A stretch of 64,000 nt of DNA from Allomuricauda sp. (lineage in GTDB: Bacteria > Bacteroidota > Bacteroidia > Flavobacteriales > Flavobacteriaceae). Of this stretch, positions 18,032 through 26,451 are shown one piece after another. The stretch covers positions 112,291 through 176,290 of the forward strand of contig NZ_PABT01000034.1 of the NCBI RefSeq assembly GCF_002699205.1. The letters run 5' to 3'. Under the pieces are notes generated by a model, which saw only the letters and a list, made by a program, of their open reading frames with translations, had not been told where the DNA came from and made no database searches. A program made the position numbers and the translations under genes. Each line of letters begins with the position of its first letter. Position 1 is the first letter of the stretch.

Positions 18032-18059
18032 AAATTTATTATGCATGCATAATAAATTT
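18032..18059. promoter_or_regulatory. 28-bp perfect palindrome, probable MarR operator
   Basis: Each half is AAATTTATTATGCA or its exact reverse complement TGCATAATAAATTT, with no spacer. The site covers the -33 to -10 part of the marR promoter, where a bound dimer would block RNA polymerase. Size and symmetry suit a MarR dimer. It lies in the divergent region and could also affect the lipoprotein gene at 18197. Confidence 0.75.
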
Positions 18060-18196
18060 AGGTTAAGTATATGTGCTTGTGAAGAAAAGGGTGATTGCTT
18101 CATTCATCAACTCAGAAAGGGCATTGGTCAGATCAGGTGTGTAATACCAAACAGAATATAGGATATTGCAAATATCTATTCACATAAACATTAACT

Positions 18197-20032
18197 ATGA
18201 ATATCAAAAAATTATGTAGTGCGATTATTTCGTTGGGATTGCTATGGTCCTGTAGTAAGGATGATGGTCCGGAACCAGTAAAAAACAATGCTCCCGTTAT
18301 TAAAGCTCAGACTTTTAGTGTCGATGAAGATATTACGGACGATGCAACCATCGGGATTGTTAAGGCAACCGATGCAGATCAAGATGAGTTGACGTTTAAT
18401 ATTGAAGACAATGATTTGTTCGAAATTGATCCCGATGGAAAGCTTAGTTTAAAAAGCGGACAGACTTTGGACTATGAAGCAAAAGTAGAGCACATTATTA
18501 AAGTTACTGTATCTGATGGGGTTGATAAAAAAGAAGCGAACATCACCATTACTGTAACCAACGTGATTGAAAGTTTAGCGGAGGACCCGGATTCATTTGT
18601 TACTTTATGGAATATCCCTGAAGATAATTTTGAAATTATTATTGGCACAAAACCTGATTATGAATATAATTATACCATAGATTGGGGAGACGGTACTGAA
18701 GAAGAACTTTCAATCCAAAACCCTAGTCATACATATTCATCCGCAGGGGAATATAAAGTATCTATTCAAGGGAATTTTCCTGCTATAAAAATGGCACATA
18801 ACGACCTTATTAATATTGAAGGTCTCGAAGTTCTAAAAAGTTTGATTGGTTTGGAGCAATGGGGAGCAATTAATTGGGAAAGTCTAGATAAGGCATTTTT
18901 GATTTGCGTAAACATGGAATACCATGCATCCGATGTTCCAAACTTGCAAAATGTTGAGGATATGTCAGAGATGTTTGCAAATTATGATTTACCTGAATGG
19001 AATTTTGACTACCCTTCTGTTTTTAATGGAGATTTAAGTAATTGGGACGTAAGCAATGTGACCAATATGGGGGGGATGTTTGCCAGGGCAAAATCGTTTA
19101 ATTCAGATTTGAGCAGTTGGGACGTTAGTAATGTTACTGATATGAGTGGAATGTTTAGTGGTGCGGAGTCTTTTAATTCGGATTTGAGTAACTGGAATGT
19201 GAGTAGTGTTACAGACATATCGGGAATATTTTATGGAGCATATTCCTTTAATTCGGATTTAAGCAGTTGGGATGTAAGTAATATAACAGATATGGGAAGT
19301 ATGTTTGCGTCAGCAACATCGTTCAATTCAGATATTAGTGGTTGGGATGTAAGCAATGTTAAAGATATGTCATTTATGTTTTACCATGCAGGTGCTTTTG
19401 AGGCAGATATTAGCACTTGGGATGTAAGCAGTGTAACAAATATGTCAGGAATGTTTAGTTATCACCCCACCTTCAATGGAGATTTGAGCGGATGGGATGT
19501 AAGCAATGTTACAGATATGAATACAATGTTTGCGGGTGCAGAATCATTCAATTCAGATATTAGTGGTTGGGATGTAAGCAATGTCACCAATATGGCAACG
19601 ATGTTTCCAGATGCACTTGTATTTAATGTTGATATAAGTGGCTGGGATGTAAGTAATGTGACACAAATGGATGCAATGTTTGCTGGTGCCAGTTCATTTA
19701 ATGTGGATATTGGCAACTGGGATGTAAGCAATGTTACGGATACATTTGCAATGTTTGCCGAGGCCAGCAAGTTTGACCAAGATTTAGGTAGTTGGAATAT
19801 AGAAAATGTTACGCTAATGAATAACATGTTCGATAATAGTGGCATGTCTTCGGATAATTATGGTGCAACCATATCGGGGTGGTCTAATTTGGAAAATACT
19901 CCTGAAGACATTTCCTTAGGTGCAAAAAATATACAGTACTGCACAAATAGCGAAGCAGCAACAGCACGTGAAACTTTAATCAACGATTTTGGATGGACTT
20001 TCAATGGTGATGTTGGCGTTGAATGCAATTGA
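18197..20032 (+). CDS. Surface lipoprotein with cadherin-like, PKD and BspA-type 25-residue repeats
   Basis: A 611-residue lipoprotein. The lipobox is LLWSC with lipidated C19; the residues after it (S-K-D-D) fit the Bacteroidota lipoprotein export signal, so surface display is expected. Residues about 30-125 form a cadherin-like domain (TDADQDELTFNI, DYEAKVEHIIKVTVSDG). About 130-190 form a PKD-like domain (IDWGDGTEEE, SHTYSSAGEYKVS). From about residue 275 come eleven copies of the DUF285/BspA-type repeat (consensus MFxxAxSFNsDlSsWDVSNVTdM). Such proteins often mediate adhesion. The promoter is not obvious, and a terminator follows the gene. Confidence 0.9.
   Translation: MNIKKLCSAIISLGLLWSCSKDDGPEPVKNNAPVIKAQTFSVDEDITDDATIGIVKATDADQDELTFNIEDNDLFEIDPDGKLSLKSGQTLDYEAKVEHIIKVTVSDGVDKKEANITITVTNVIESLAEDPDSFVTLWNIPEDNFEIIIGTKPDYEYNYTIDWGDGTEEELSIQNPSHTYSSAGEYKVSIQGNFPAIKMAHNDLINIEGLEVLKSLIGLEQWGAINWESLDKAFLICVNMEYHASDVPNLQNVEDMSEMFANYDLPEWNFDYPSVFNGDLSNWDVSNVTNMGGMFARAKSFNSDLSSWDVSNVTDMSGMFSGAESFNSDLSNWNVSSVTDISGIFYGAYSFNSDLSSWDVSNITDMGSMFASATSFNSDISGWDVSNVKDMSFMFYHAGAFEADISTWDVSSVTNMSGMFSYHPTFNGDLSGWDVSNVTDMNTMFAGAESFNSDISGWDVSNVTNMATMFPDALVFNVDISGWDVSNVTQMDAMFAGASSFNVDIGNWDVSNVTDTFAMFAEASKFDQDLGSWNIENVTLMNNMFDNSGMSSDNYGATISGWSNLENTPEDISLGAKNIQYCTNSEAATARETLINDFGWTFNGDVGVECN
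19076..19825 (+). repeat. Tandem 75-bp coding repeat, ten full units
   Basis: Ten units of exactly 75 bp (25 codons) begin with ATGTTT or an equivalent Met/Ile-Phe codon pair; a partial first unit precedes them. Units differ at many codons, so this is an old array. Expansion or contraction would keep the frame. Confidence 0.85.
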
Positions 20033-20054
20033 TTATAATATTTACGTAAACAAG

Positions 20055-20087
20055 AAAAAAACCAACGGATTTCCGTTGGTTTTTTTA
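20055..20087 (+). terminator. Rho-independent terminator of the surface lipoprotein gene
   Basis: Stem ACCAACGG/CCGTTGGT (20061-20068 and 20073-20080), loop ATTT, extended by an A-run on the left and seven T on the right. It starts 23 bases after the stop. Confidence 0.88.
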
Positions 20088-20118
20088 TGGCTTGCTATCT
20101 ATTCTTAAAGAGATTCTT

Positions 20119-20140
20119 CATCCCAATAGTTATCGGGATG
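20119..20140. repeat. Imperfect intergenic palindrome
   Basis: CATCCCAATAGTTATCGGGATG pairs over its outer six bases and most inner ones, with two interruptions at the centre. It lies in the 262-base gene-free stretch after the lipoprotein terminator and looks like a worn dispersed palindrome. Confidence 0.45.
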
Positions 20141-20258
20141 TTCCGAATGACAAATACATAAATATTGGTCAACTCGAATCGGTTCCTTACTAGAATTTGT
20201 AATAATTAGTGGAATCCGTGTCAAACGGTTAAATCATCAAATCCTCACCTTTAATGAG

Positions 20259-20279
20259 ACCCTGAAACAAGTTCAGGGT
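20259..20279. repeat. Dispersed palindromic repeat, copy 1
   Basis: ACCCTGAA and TTCAGGGT pair around the loop ACAAG. A second copy, in the opposite orientation and identical at 19 of 21 positions, lies at 45538-45558 (loop CTTGT). The rest of the gap 20088-20349 shows no gene. Confidence 0.65.
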
Positions 20280-20349
20280 GACGGTTCTCCGATATACTCA
20301 GAATGCCAGACCGATTATTGATCATTGCTAATTGAACATTGTAATTTGA

Positions 20350-22119
20350 TTAATGCCCATAAATGTCATTGTACAAATCCAGATATTTCTCCTTGATGAT
20401 TTTTCTTTTCAATTTTAGTGTCGGGGTGATAAGGCCTTCTTCCACGGTCCAGACATCGGGGGTGAGTCTAAACTGTTTTACTTTCTCCCATTTGGCAAAT
20501 TCTTGGTTGGCCCAATCCACTTCTTCCTGTATCCGATCTATTACTTTTTCATTTTTGACAATCTCAGCATTTGAATCCAGTTGTAGGTCATGGCGCTTGC
20601 CCCATTCCTTTATAAATTCAAAGTTGGGTTGAATCAAAGCTGCGGGCATTTTCTCGCCTTCGCCCACCACCATGATCTGCTCAATAAAACGGGATTGTTT
20701 AAAACGGTTCTCCAATAGCTGTGGAGCCACATATTTTCCACCAGAGGTTTTGAACATTTCCTTTTTGCGGTCTGTGATCTTTAGGAATCCTTCCGCATCT
20801 ATTTCACCGATGTCCCCGGTATGGAAATAGTCGCCAGTCATCACTTTGGCTGTTCTTTCGGGGTCTTTGTAGTATCCCATCATTACATTGGGGCCTTTGC
20901 AAAGGATTTCCCCGTCTTCTGCAATCTTCACTTCGACCCTATCAATAATTTTTCCGACCGTACCTATTTTCCAGCCCCGGTTGCGTTGATCGTTGACCGC
21001 GATTACAGGAGAGGTTTCCGTAAGTCCATATCCTTCCATTACGGGCATTTCCGCAGCTCCGAATACACGGGCCAACCTAGGTTGAAGCGCAGCACTACCG
21101 GAGACCATAACGGATAGGTTTCCGCCAAGGCCTTCTTTCCATTTGCTGAAGATCAGTTTACGGGCAAGTCCCAATTTTTTTTCATACCACCAACCATTGG
21201 CGCCATAAGGTTCAAACTTGAGACCGACTTCCACGGCCCAGAAGAACAATTTCTTTTTGATTCCGGTAAGTTCAGTTCCTTTGGCAATAATGGAATCATA
21301 AACTTTTTCCAACAAGCGTGGCACTACGGTCATTACGTTGGGTTTGACCTCTTTTACGTTATCACTGATCTTATCCAATCCTTCCGCAAAATGAATTTCA
21401 ATCCCACAATATTGGTATAGGTAGAGAATCATTCTTTCAAAAATGTGGCAAACCGGTAAAAAACTGAGTGCAACACCGCCAGTCTCAAAAGGTACCCTAA
21501 CCTCGCTGGAAATAACATTGGAGACAATATTGTCGTGGGAAAGCATTACGCCCTTGGGTCTGCCAGTGGTTCCCGAGGTATAAATAAGGGTGGCCAAATC
21601 CCCGGGCTTAACTGTATCCTTTAATTTGTCAACTTCTTCTTGATTGGAAGTGTCAGCTCCCAATTCGAGCACTTCCTTCCAATTTTTACAATTATCGAGT
21701 TCGTTGAAGGAATATACCTCTTCGACTTTTTTGATTTTTGAACTTATTGCGAGTACTTTTTCCAATACATCCGCACATGACACGAAACAATACTTGGCTT
21801 CTGAGTGGTTTAGGATATACTCGTAATCGTCCTCGGAAATGGTAGGATAAATAGGGACTGTCTGTGCCCCGATCTGAAGTACCCCAATATCCATTACGTT
21901 CCATTCTGTACGGTTTGTCGTAGAGATAATGGCAATTTTATCATTGGGCTTAACACCCATTCGTAACAACCCCCTACTTATGGCATTGGCCTTGTTGATA
22001 TATTCTTGGGTGGATGTCGCTATCCATTTACCGTCACTTTTGGTGACCAAGGATTTTTCTAAAGGGTATTTTTCAAGTTGATAGTATGGGAAATCAAATA
22101 ATCGGGTAACAGTTTGCAT
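20350..22119 (-). CDS. Long-chain acyl-CoA synthetase (AMP-forming)
   Basis: A 589-residue adenylate-forming ligase that activates fatty acids with ATP and CoA. Its motifs are LIYTSGTTGRPKGVMLSH (P-loop-like A3), GYGLTETSP (A5), YFHTGDIGEIDAEGFLKITDRKKEMFKTSGGKY (A7-A8, here only pointed to by its key GD, DR and K residues) and a C-terminal catalytic Lys region. An in-frame TTG at 22146 would add nine residues; the ATG at 22117-22119 (MQTVTRLFDF) is preferred. It is a single gene on the same strand as the beta-oxidation operon about 2.3 kb away and would feed it with acyl-CoA. Confidence 0.92.
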   Translation of the reverse strand: MQTVTRLFDFPYYQLEKYPLEKSLVTKSDGKWIATSTQEYINKANAISRGLLRMGVKPNDKIAIISTTNRTEWNVMDIGVLQIGAQTVPIYPTISEDDYEYILNHSEAKYCFVSCADVLEKVLAISSKIKKVEEVYSFNELDNCKNWKEVLELGADTSNQEEVDKLKDTVKPGDLATLIYTSGTTGRPKGVMLSHDNIVSNVISSEVRVPFETGGVALSFLPVCHIFERMILYLYQYCGIEIHFAEGLDKISDNVKEVKPNVMTVVPRLLEKVYDSIIAKGTELTGIKKKLFFWAVEVGLKFEPYGANGWWYEKKLGLARKLIFSKWKEGLGGNLSVMVSGSAALQPRLARVFGAAEMPVMEGYGLTETSPVIAVNDQRNRGWKIGTVGKIIDRVEVKIAEDGEILCKGPNVMMGYYKDPERTAKVMTGDYFHTGDIGEIDAEGFLKITDRKKEMFKTSGGKYVAPQLLENRFKQSRFIEQIMVVGEGEKMPAALIQPNFEFIKEWGKRHDLQLDSNAEIVKNEKVIDRIQEEVDWANQEFAKWEKVKQFRLTPDVWTVEEGLITPTLKLKRKIIKEKYLDLYNDIYGH

Positions 22120-22246
22120 AGTAAGTTTTATGTAAAGCGATTGCAAAATAGCAAATCAGACCATAACAATGAAACAGATTTAACAATTACCTCACATGAA
22201 TTTTAGAAAATCCCCAATTTAATACTCCTAAAACAGGAAAATCATA

Positions 22247-25200
22247 TTAATCTTCATGATTTTCCAACCATTCTCTTGCATTTACAAACGCTTGTAGCCA
22301 AGGTGATACCTCGTCATTGGCCCTGTCCTTTGGATAGTGGGCCCAGTTCCAAGGGAATGTGGAGCGTTCAATGTGGGGCATGGTCACTAAATGCCGTCCT
22401 GTCTTATCACAAAGCATTGCCGTGTTGTAATCGCTTCCGTTGGGATTGGCTGGATACCCTTCGTAACCATATTTGGCCACAATGTTATATTGATCCTCAT
22501 TGTACGGAAGACTAAATTTGCCTTCTCCATGGCTTATCCAAACTCCAAGGGTGGTTCCGGCCAGGTTGGAAAGCATAACAGCGTTGTTCTCCTGTATTTT
22601 TACAGAAGTGAAATTGCTTTCGTGCTTATGGGAATCATTGTAGGTCATTCTACCATGTATTTCATGTTCTGGGTTGATTAAATCCAGTTCCATGAACAAT
22701 TGACATCCATTACAGATTCCAATCGATAATGTGTCCGGTCTGGCAAAGAAATCTTTTAGGGCTTTGTTTGCTTTCTCGTTGTATTTGAAGGCTCCTGCCC
22801 ATCCTTTGGCACTGCCCAGTACATCTGAATTGGAAAAACCGCCCACTGCACCGATAAATTGAATATCCTCCAAGGTTTCCCTACCGGTGATTAGGTCCGT
22901 CATATGGACATCTTTTACATCAAATCCGGCCAAATACAAGGCATTGGCCATTTCTCGCTCGGAATTGCTCCCTTTTTCACGAAGAATGGCAGCTTTGGGT
23001 CTTGATTGTGGACGAGGCGCCAATGTTCCATCAAATTTTTCGGGAAAAATAAAGTTTAAGGGTTGATTTTTATAATTATCATAGCGGTCTTTGGCCAAAC
23101 CATTCGAAGTCTGTTTGTTGTCCAATAGATACGAAGTTTTGAACCAAGTATCGCGCAAGGAGGCAATATTCAGACCAATTTCTATTCCATTATTTTTGAT
23201 TTCCAACGTACTTTCTGATGTTGGAACTCCAATTTTTGCAAAATCCACACCAGAATCCGACAAAACTTTCTCGACCGAATCATCTTTGGCCTGAAAAACA
23301 ACACCAATATTTTCAGAGAACAATAGTTTGATGATATCCTGCTCCCCAAGTGCCGATAGATCGAATTTGGCCCCCAAATCCTTATCTGCAAAGCATAGTT
23401 CCAATAAGGTTGTGATCAAACCACCGGAGGCTACATCGTGTCCGGCCAAGATTTGGCCATCCTTGATGAGATCTTGCAATGTATTGAATACTATTTTCAC
23501 ATATTCGGCGTCCAGCACGGAAGGAGCTTCGTCCCCAATCCTGTTCAATATTTGGGCAAAGGATGAACCACCCAGTTTATAACCATCCTTGGATATATTG
23601 ACGTAGTAAATATCACCACCGTCTTTTTGCAGAACAGGTTCCACTACCTTATTGATGTCGTTGCAGTTTGCTGCTGCCGAAATAATTACGGTGCCAGGTG
23701 ACAACACTTCACCATCCTTATATTTTTGTTTCATGGAAAGTGAATCCTTTCCGGTCGGAACATTGATGCCCAAGTCTATGACAAATTCCGACAGTGATTT
23801 GACCGCTTGGTACAAACGGGCATCTTCACCTTCATTTCTACAGGGCCACATCCAGTTTGCGGATAGTGACACCGATTTTAATCCATCTTTCAAGGGAGCC
23901 CAAACAATATTGGTCAGGGATTCGGCAACGCTATTTCTGCTGCCCGCCACAGGATCTATCAATGCGGAGACAGGGGAGTGGCCAATACTGGTCGCAATTC
24001 CTTCCTTTCCTTTGAAATCCAATGCCATTACACCGCAGTTGTTCAAGGGTAACTGCAGTGGGCCGGCACATTGTTGCTTTGCCACACGTCCGCCCACACA
24101 ACGGTCTACTTTGTTGGTCAGCCAATCCTTGCAGGCCACAGCCTCCAATTGGAGTACTTGTTCCAAATAATCGTGGAAATACTCCATGGAATAGGAGAGG
24201 GAGGGGTATTTCTTTTGTATGGATTTATCCTCCATTATCGTTTTTGGAGAACTTCCGAACATATCGGAAAGATCTAAATTCATCGGAGTTTCGCCGGTTG
24301 TGGATGAGGTGAACTTAAACGTATGGTCTCCTGTTACGGCACCCACATTGTACATGGGAGAGCGTTCACGTGCAGAAACACGGTCCAAAAGATCCAAATC
24401 CTTTTCACCGATGACCAATCCCATACGCTCTTGGGACTCGTTTCCTATCAATTCTTTTTTGGAGAGTGTGGGGTCACCTACGGGAAGTTTGTCCGTATCA
24501 ATGGTTCCGCCAGTTTCTTCCACCAATTCAGAAAGACAGTTCAAGTGTCCACCGGCTCCATGGTCGTGAATGGAAACAATAGGATTTTCATGACTTTCAA
24601 ACAATCCCCGAATTGCATTTGAGGCTCTTTTTTGCATTTCGGGATTGGAACGCTGCACGGCATTCAGTTCAATGGCAGAGCTGAATTCACCAGTATCCGC
24701 ACTGGAAACGGCAGCTCCTCCCATTCCAATCCGGTAGTTGTCACCACCTAGAATGACTATTCTGTCTCCCTTGCTTGGGGTATCTTTCAAAGCTTGGTCC
24801 ACTTTACCATAACCAATGCCTCCGGCCATCATAATCACTTTGTCAAAACCTAATTTTCTGGCTTCTTCCTCATGTTCAAAAGTGAGTACGGAACCTGCAA
24901 TCAATGGCTGACCAAATTTATTTCCGAAGTCGGATGCTCCATTGGATGCTTTTATCAAAATATCCATTGGGGTCTGGTACAGCCAATCCCTTTCCTTCAT
25001 TCCATTTTCCCATGGACGGTTTTCTTCCAAACGGGAGTAAGAAGTCATATAAACGGCAGTCCCGGCCAAGGGCAATGATCCTTTTCCTCCGGCCAAACGG
25101 TCTCTGATCTCGCCTCCCGAACCAGTGGCTGCTCCATTGAACGGTTCTACCGTGGTAGGGAAGTTGTGCGTTTCCGCTTTTAATGATAAAACGGAATCAA

Positions 25201-25912
25201 ATTCTTTTTCTTCGTAAAAGTCGGGCTTATCTGCACTTTTTGGTGCAAATTGAACGGCTTTTGGTCCTTTTATGAATGCCACGTTATCCTTGTAGGCGGA
25301 GACGATGTCGTTTGGGTTGGCCTCAGATGTTTTTTTAATCCATTTGAATAGGGAAGAGGGCATTTCCTTGCCATCGATCACAAAAGTTCCATTGAATATT
25401 TTGTGCCTGCAGTGTTCGGAATTCACCTGACTGAATCCAAACACTTCGGAATCCGTCAATTTACGGCCCAATTTTTTTGAAAGTCCTTCCAAATACGAAA
25501 CTTCCTCATCACTAAGGGCAAGACCCTCTTTTTCGTTGTAGGAAGCGATATCGTCAATCTCCAGTATGGGCTCCGGAACAATGTCTATGGTGAAAATATC
25601 TTGTCCCAATCCTTTGTATTTTTGGGAAAGCATGGGGTCAAAATCCATAAAATCTGCCTCAACGGCATGGAATTCCTCAATACGGACAATTCCTGTAATG
25701 CCCATATTTTGAGTGATTTCGGTAGCATTGGTACTCCAAGGTGTTACCATGGCAGCACGTGGGCCAACAAAAAAGGCGTCGAGTGACGCCGCTTCAATCT
25801 TAGGCTGGTTGCCAAACAACCAAGTCAATTTGTCAATGTCTTCCTGAGTGATTTCCTGAGCGGTTTGGACGGCATAAACCTTGGTCGCCTTGTCCCCAAA
25901 AAAATGGATCAT
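22247..25912 (-). CDS. purL: Phosphoribosylformylglycinamidine synthase (PurL large type, PurS/PurL/PurQ fused)
   Basis: A 1221-residue cytoplasmic enzyme of purine synthesis that converts FGAR, glutamine and ATP into FGAM. The N-terminal PurS-like part is followed by the linker and the synthetase repeats (NSEHCRHKIFNG, ETHNFPTTVEPFNGAATGSG, HDHGAGGHLNCLSELVEE). The C-terminal class I glutaminase domain has REKGSNSEREMA and the cysteine nucleophile in IGICNGCQLFMEL, with PHIERSTFPW near the end. The open frame extends to 25966, but a -7 promoter box lies at 25945-25952, so the ATG at 25910-25912 (MIHFFGDKATKV) must be the start. It is monocistronic as far as can be seen. Confidence 0.95.
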   Translation of the reverse strand: MIHFFGDKATKVYAVQTAQEITQEDIDKLTWLFGNQPKIEAASLDAFFVGPRAAMVTPWSTNATEITQNMGITGIVRIEEFHAVEADFMDFDPMLSQKYKGLGQDIFTIDIVPEPILEIDDIASYNEKEGLALSDEEVSYLEGLSKKLGRKLTDSEVFGFSQVNSEHCRHKIFNGTFVIDGKEMPSSLFKWIKKTSEANPNDIVSAYKDNVAFIKGPKAVQFAPKSADKPDFYEEKEFDSVLSLKAETHNFPTTVEPFNGAATGSGGEIRDRLAGGKGSLPLAGTAVYMTSYSRLEENRPWENGMKERDWLYQTPMDILIKASNGASDFGNKFGQPLIAGSVLTFEHEEEARKLGFDKVIMMAGGIGYGKVDQALKDTPSKGDRIVILGGDNYRIGMGGAAVSSADTGEFSSAIELNAVQRSNPEMQKRASNAIRGLFESHENPIVSIHDHGAGGHLNCLSELVEETGGTIDTDKLPVGDPTLSKKELIGNESQERMGLVIGEKDLDLLDRVSARERSPMYNVGAVTGDHTFKFTSSTTGETPMNLDLSDMFGSSPKTIMEDKSIQKKYPSLSYSMEYFHDYLEQVLQLEAVACKDWLTNKVDRCVGGRVAKQQCAGPLQLPLNNCGVMALDFKGKEGIATSIGHSPVSALIDPVAGSRNSVAESLTNIVWAPLKDGLKSVSLSANWMWPCRNEGEDARLYQAVKSLSEFVIDLGINVPTGKDSLSMKQKYKDGEVLSPGTVIISAAANCNDINKVVEPVLQKDGGDIYYVNISKDGYKLGGSSFAQILNRIGDEAPSVLDAEYVKIVFNTLQDLIKDGQILAGHDVASGGLITTLLELCFADKDLGAKFDLSALGEQDIIKLLFSENIGVVFQAKDDSVEKVLSDSGVDFAKIGVPTSESTLEIKNNGIEIGLNIASLRDTWFKTSYLLDNKQTSNGLAKDRYDNYKNQPLNFIFPEKFDGTLAPRPQSRPKAAILREKGSNSEREMANALYLAGFDVKDVHMTDLITGRETLEDIQFIGAVGGFSNSDVLGSAKGWAGAFKYNEKANKALKDFFARPDTLSIGICNGCQLFMELDLINPEHEIHGRMTYNDSHKHESNFTSVKIQENNAVMLSNLAGTTLGVWISHGEGKFSLPYNEDQYNIVAKYGYEGYPANPNGSDYNTAMLCDKTGRHLVTMPHIERSTFPWNWAHYPKDRANDEVSPWLQAFVNAREWLENHED

Positions 25913-25944
25913 ACAATCTTTGCGTTGAACGGTTTGAGAAAATG

Positions 25945-25977
25945 CAAATTTACGATTTTGAAGCATAATTCATTCAA
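25945..25977 (-). promoter_or_regulatory. purL promoter
   Basis: On the minus strand TTG (25977-25975) is followed after 22 bases by TAAATTTG (25952-25945), matching the Bacteroidota promoter. Transcription would start near 25938, which rules out the longer PurL reading. Confidence 0.65.
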
Positions 25978-26109
25978 CTGAAAACTTGTTTTGTTAACGA
26001 AGTGTTGTTGATAGTGAATCCGTCAATTAAAAACCCCTCTACATGAATTCAGGAGATGTTGGTTGGTTTGGCCTGTATATGTTTGTTGTATGTATAAGAA
26101 TCTGTAAAG

Positions 26110-26268
26110 ATGGAGGAAGACAAAAGAACACCTTGGATTAAAAAGTTGCTTGCAATAGGTATCGTTTTTGTTGTGGCCATTATAGTAGCCATGATTTTTG
26201 GAGATGATAGGGAAACTCTCAATTTCTTGAGACATATTTTCAGGAACATATTAAGAAATCTCTTCTGA
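26110..26268 (+). CDS. Small single-pass membrane protein, 52 residues
   Basis: The frame from ATG 26110 to TGA 26266-26268 encodes MEEDKRTPWIKKLLAIGIVF followed by VVAIIVAMIFGDD and an amphipathic basic tail ending RNILRNLF. A charged head, one 18-residue hydrophobic helix and a basic tail make a convincing small membrane protein, and it is the only sensible content of the 539-base gap between purL and the M20 hydrolase. It matches no family I recognise. A chance frame is possible. Confidence 0.5.
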   Translation: MEEDKRTPWIKKLLAIGIVFVVAIIVAMIFGDDRETLNFLRHIFRNILRNLF

Positions 26269-26451
26269 TTTACCACCCGATAAATTATCAAAGTCCATTG
26301 TCCATTTTGTTGGCCCTTCCAGCATTTAACCAAACTATGCCCAAAGATTTTATCAATAAAAAAAAGCCCAAGGTAATCCTAAGACTTTTATAAGGTAAAT
26401 GAAGTAGTTTTTCTATCTTAGAAGAAATATAGCTAACTCAAAATCAACCTT

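Noticed and set aside
19001..19845. Minus-strand frames across the 75-bp repeats
   Set aside because: They are repeat shadows of the lipoprotein gene and carry no independent signal.
25913..25966. 18-residue N-terminal extension of PurL
   Set aside because: It crosses a TAAATTTG promoter box at 25945-25952, and the family usually starts at MIHFFG.
26049..26333. Minus-strand frame opposite the 52-residue protein
   Set aside because: Low-complexity translation, whereas the plus strand gives a clear membrane protein.
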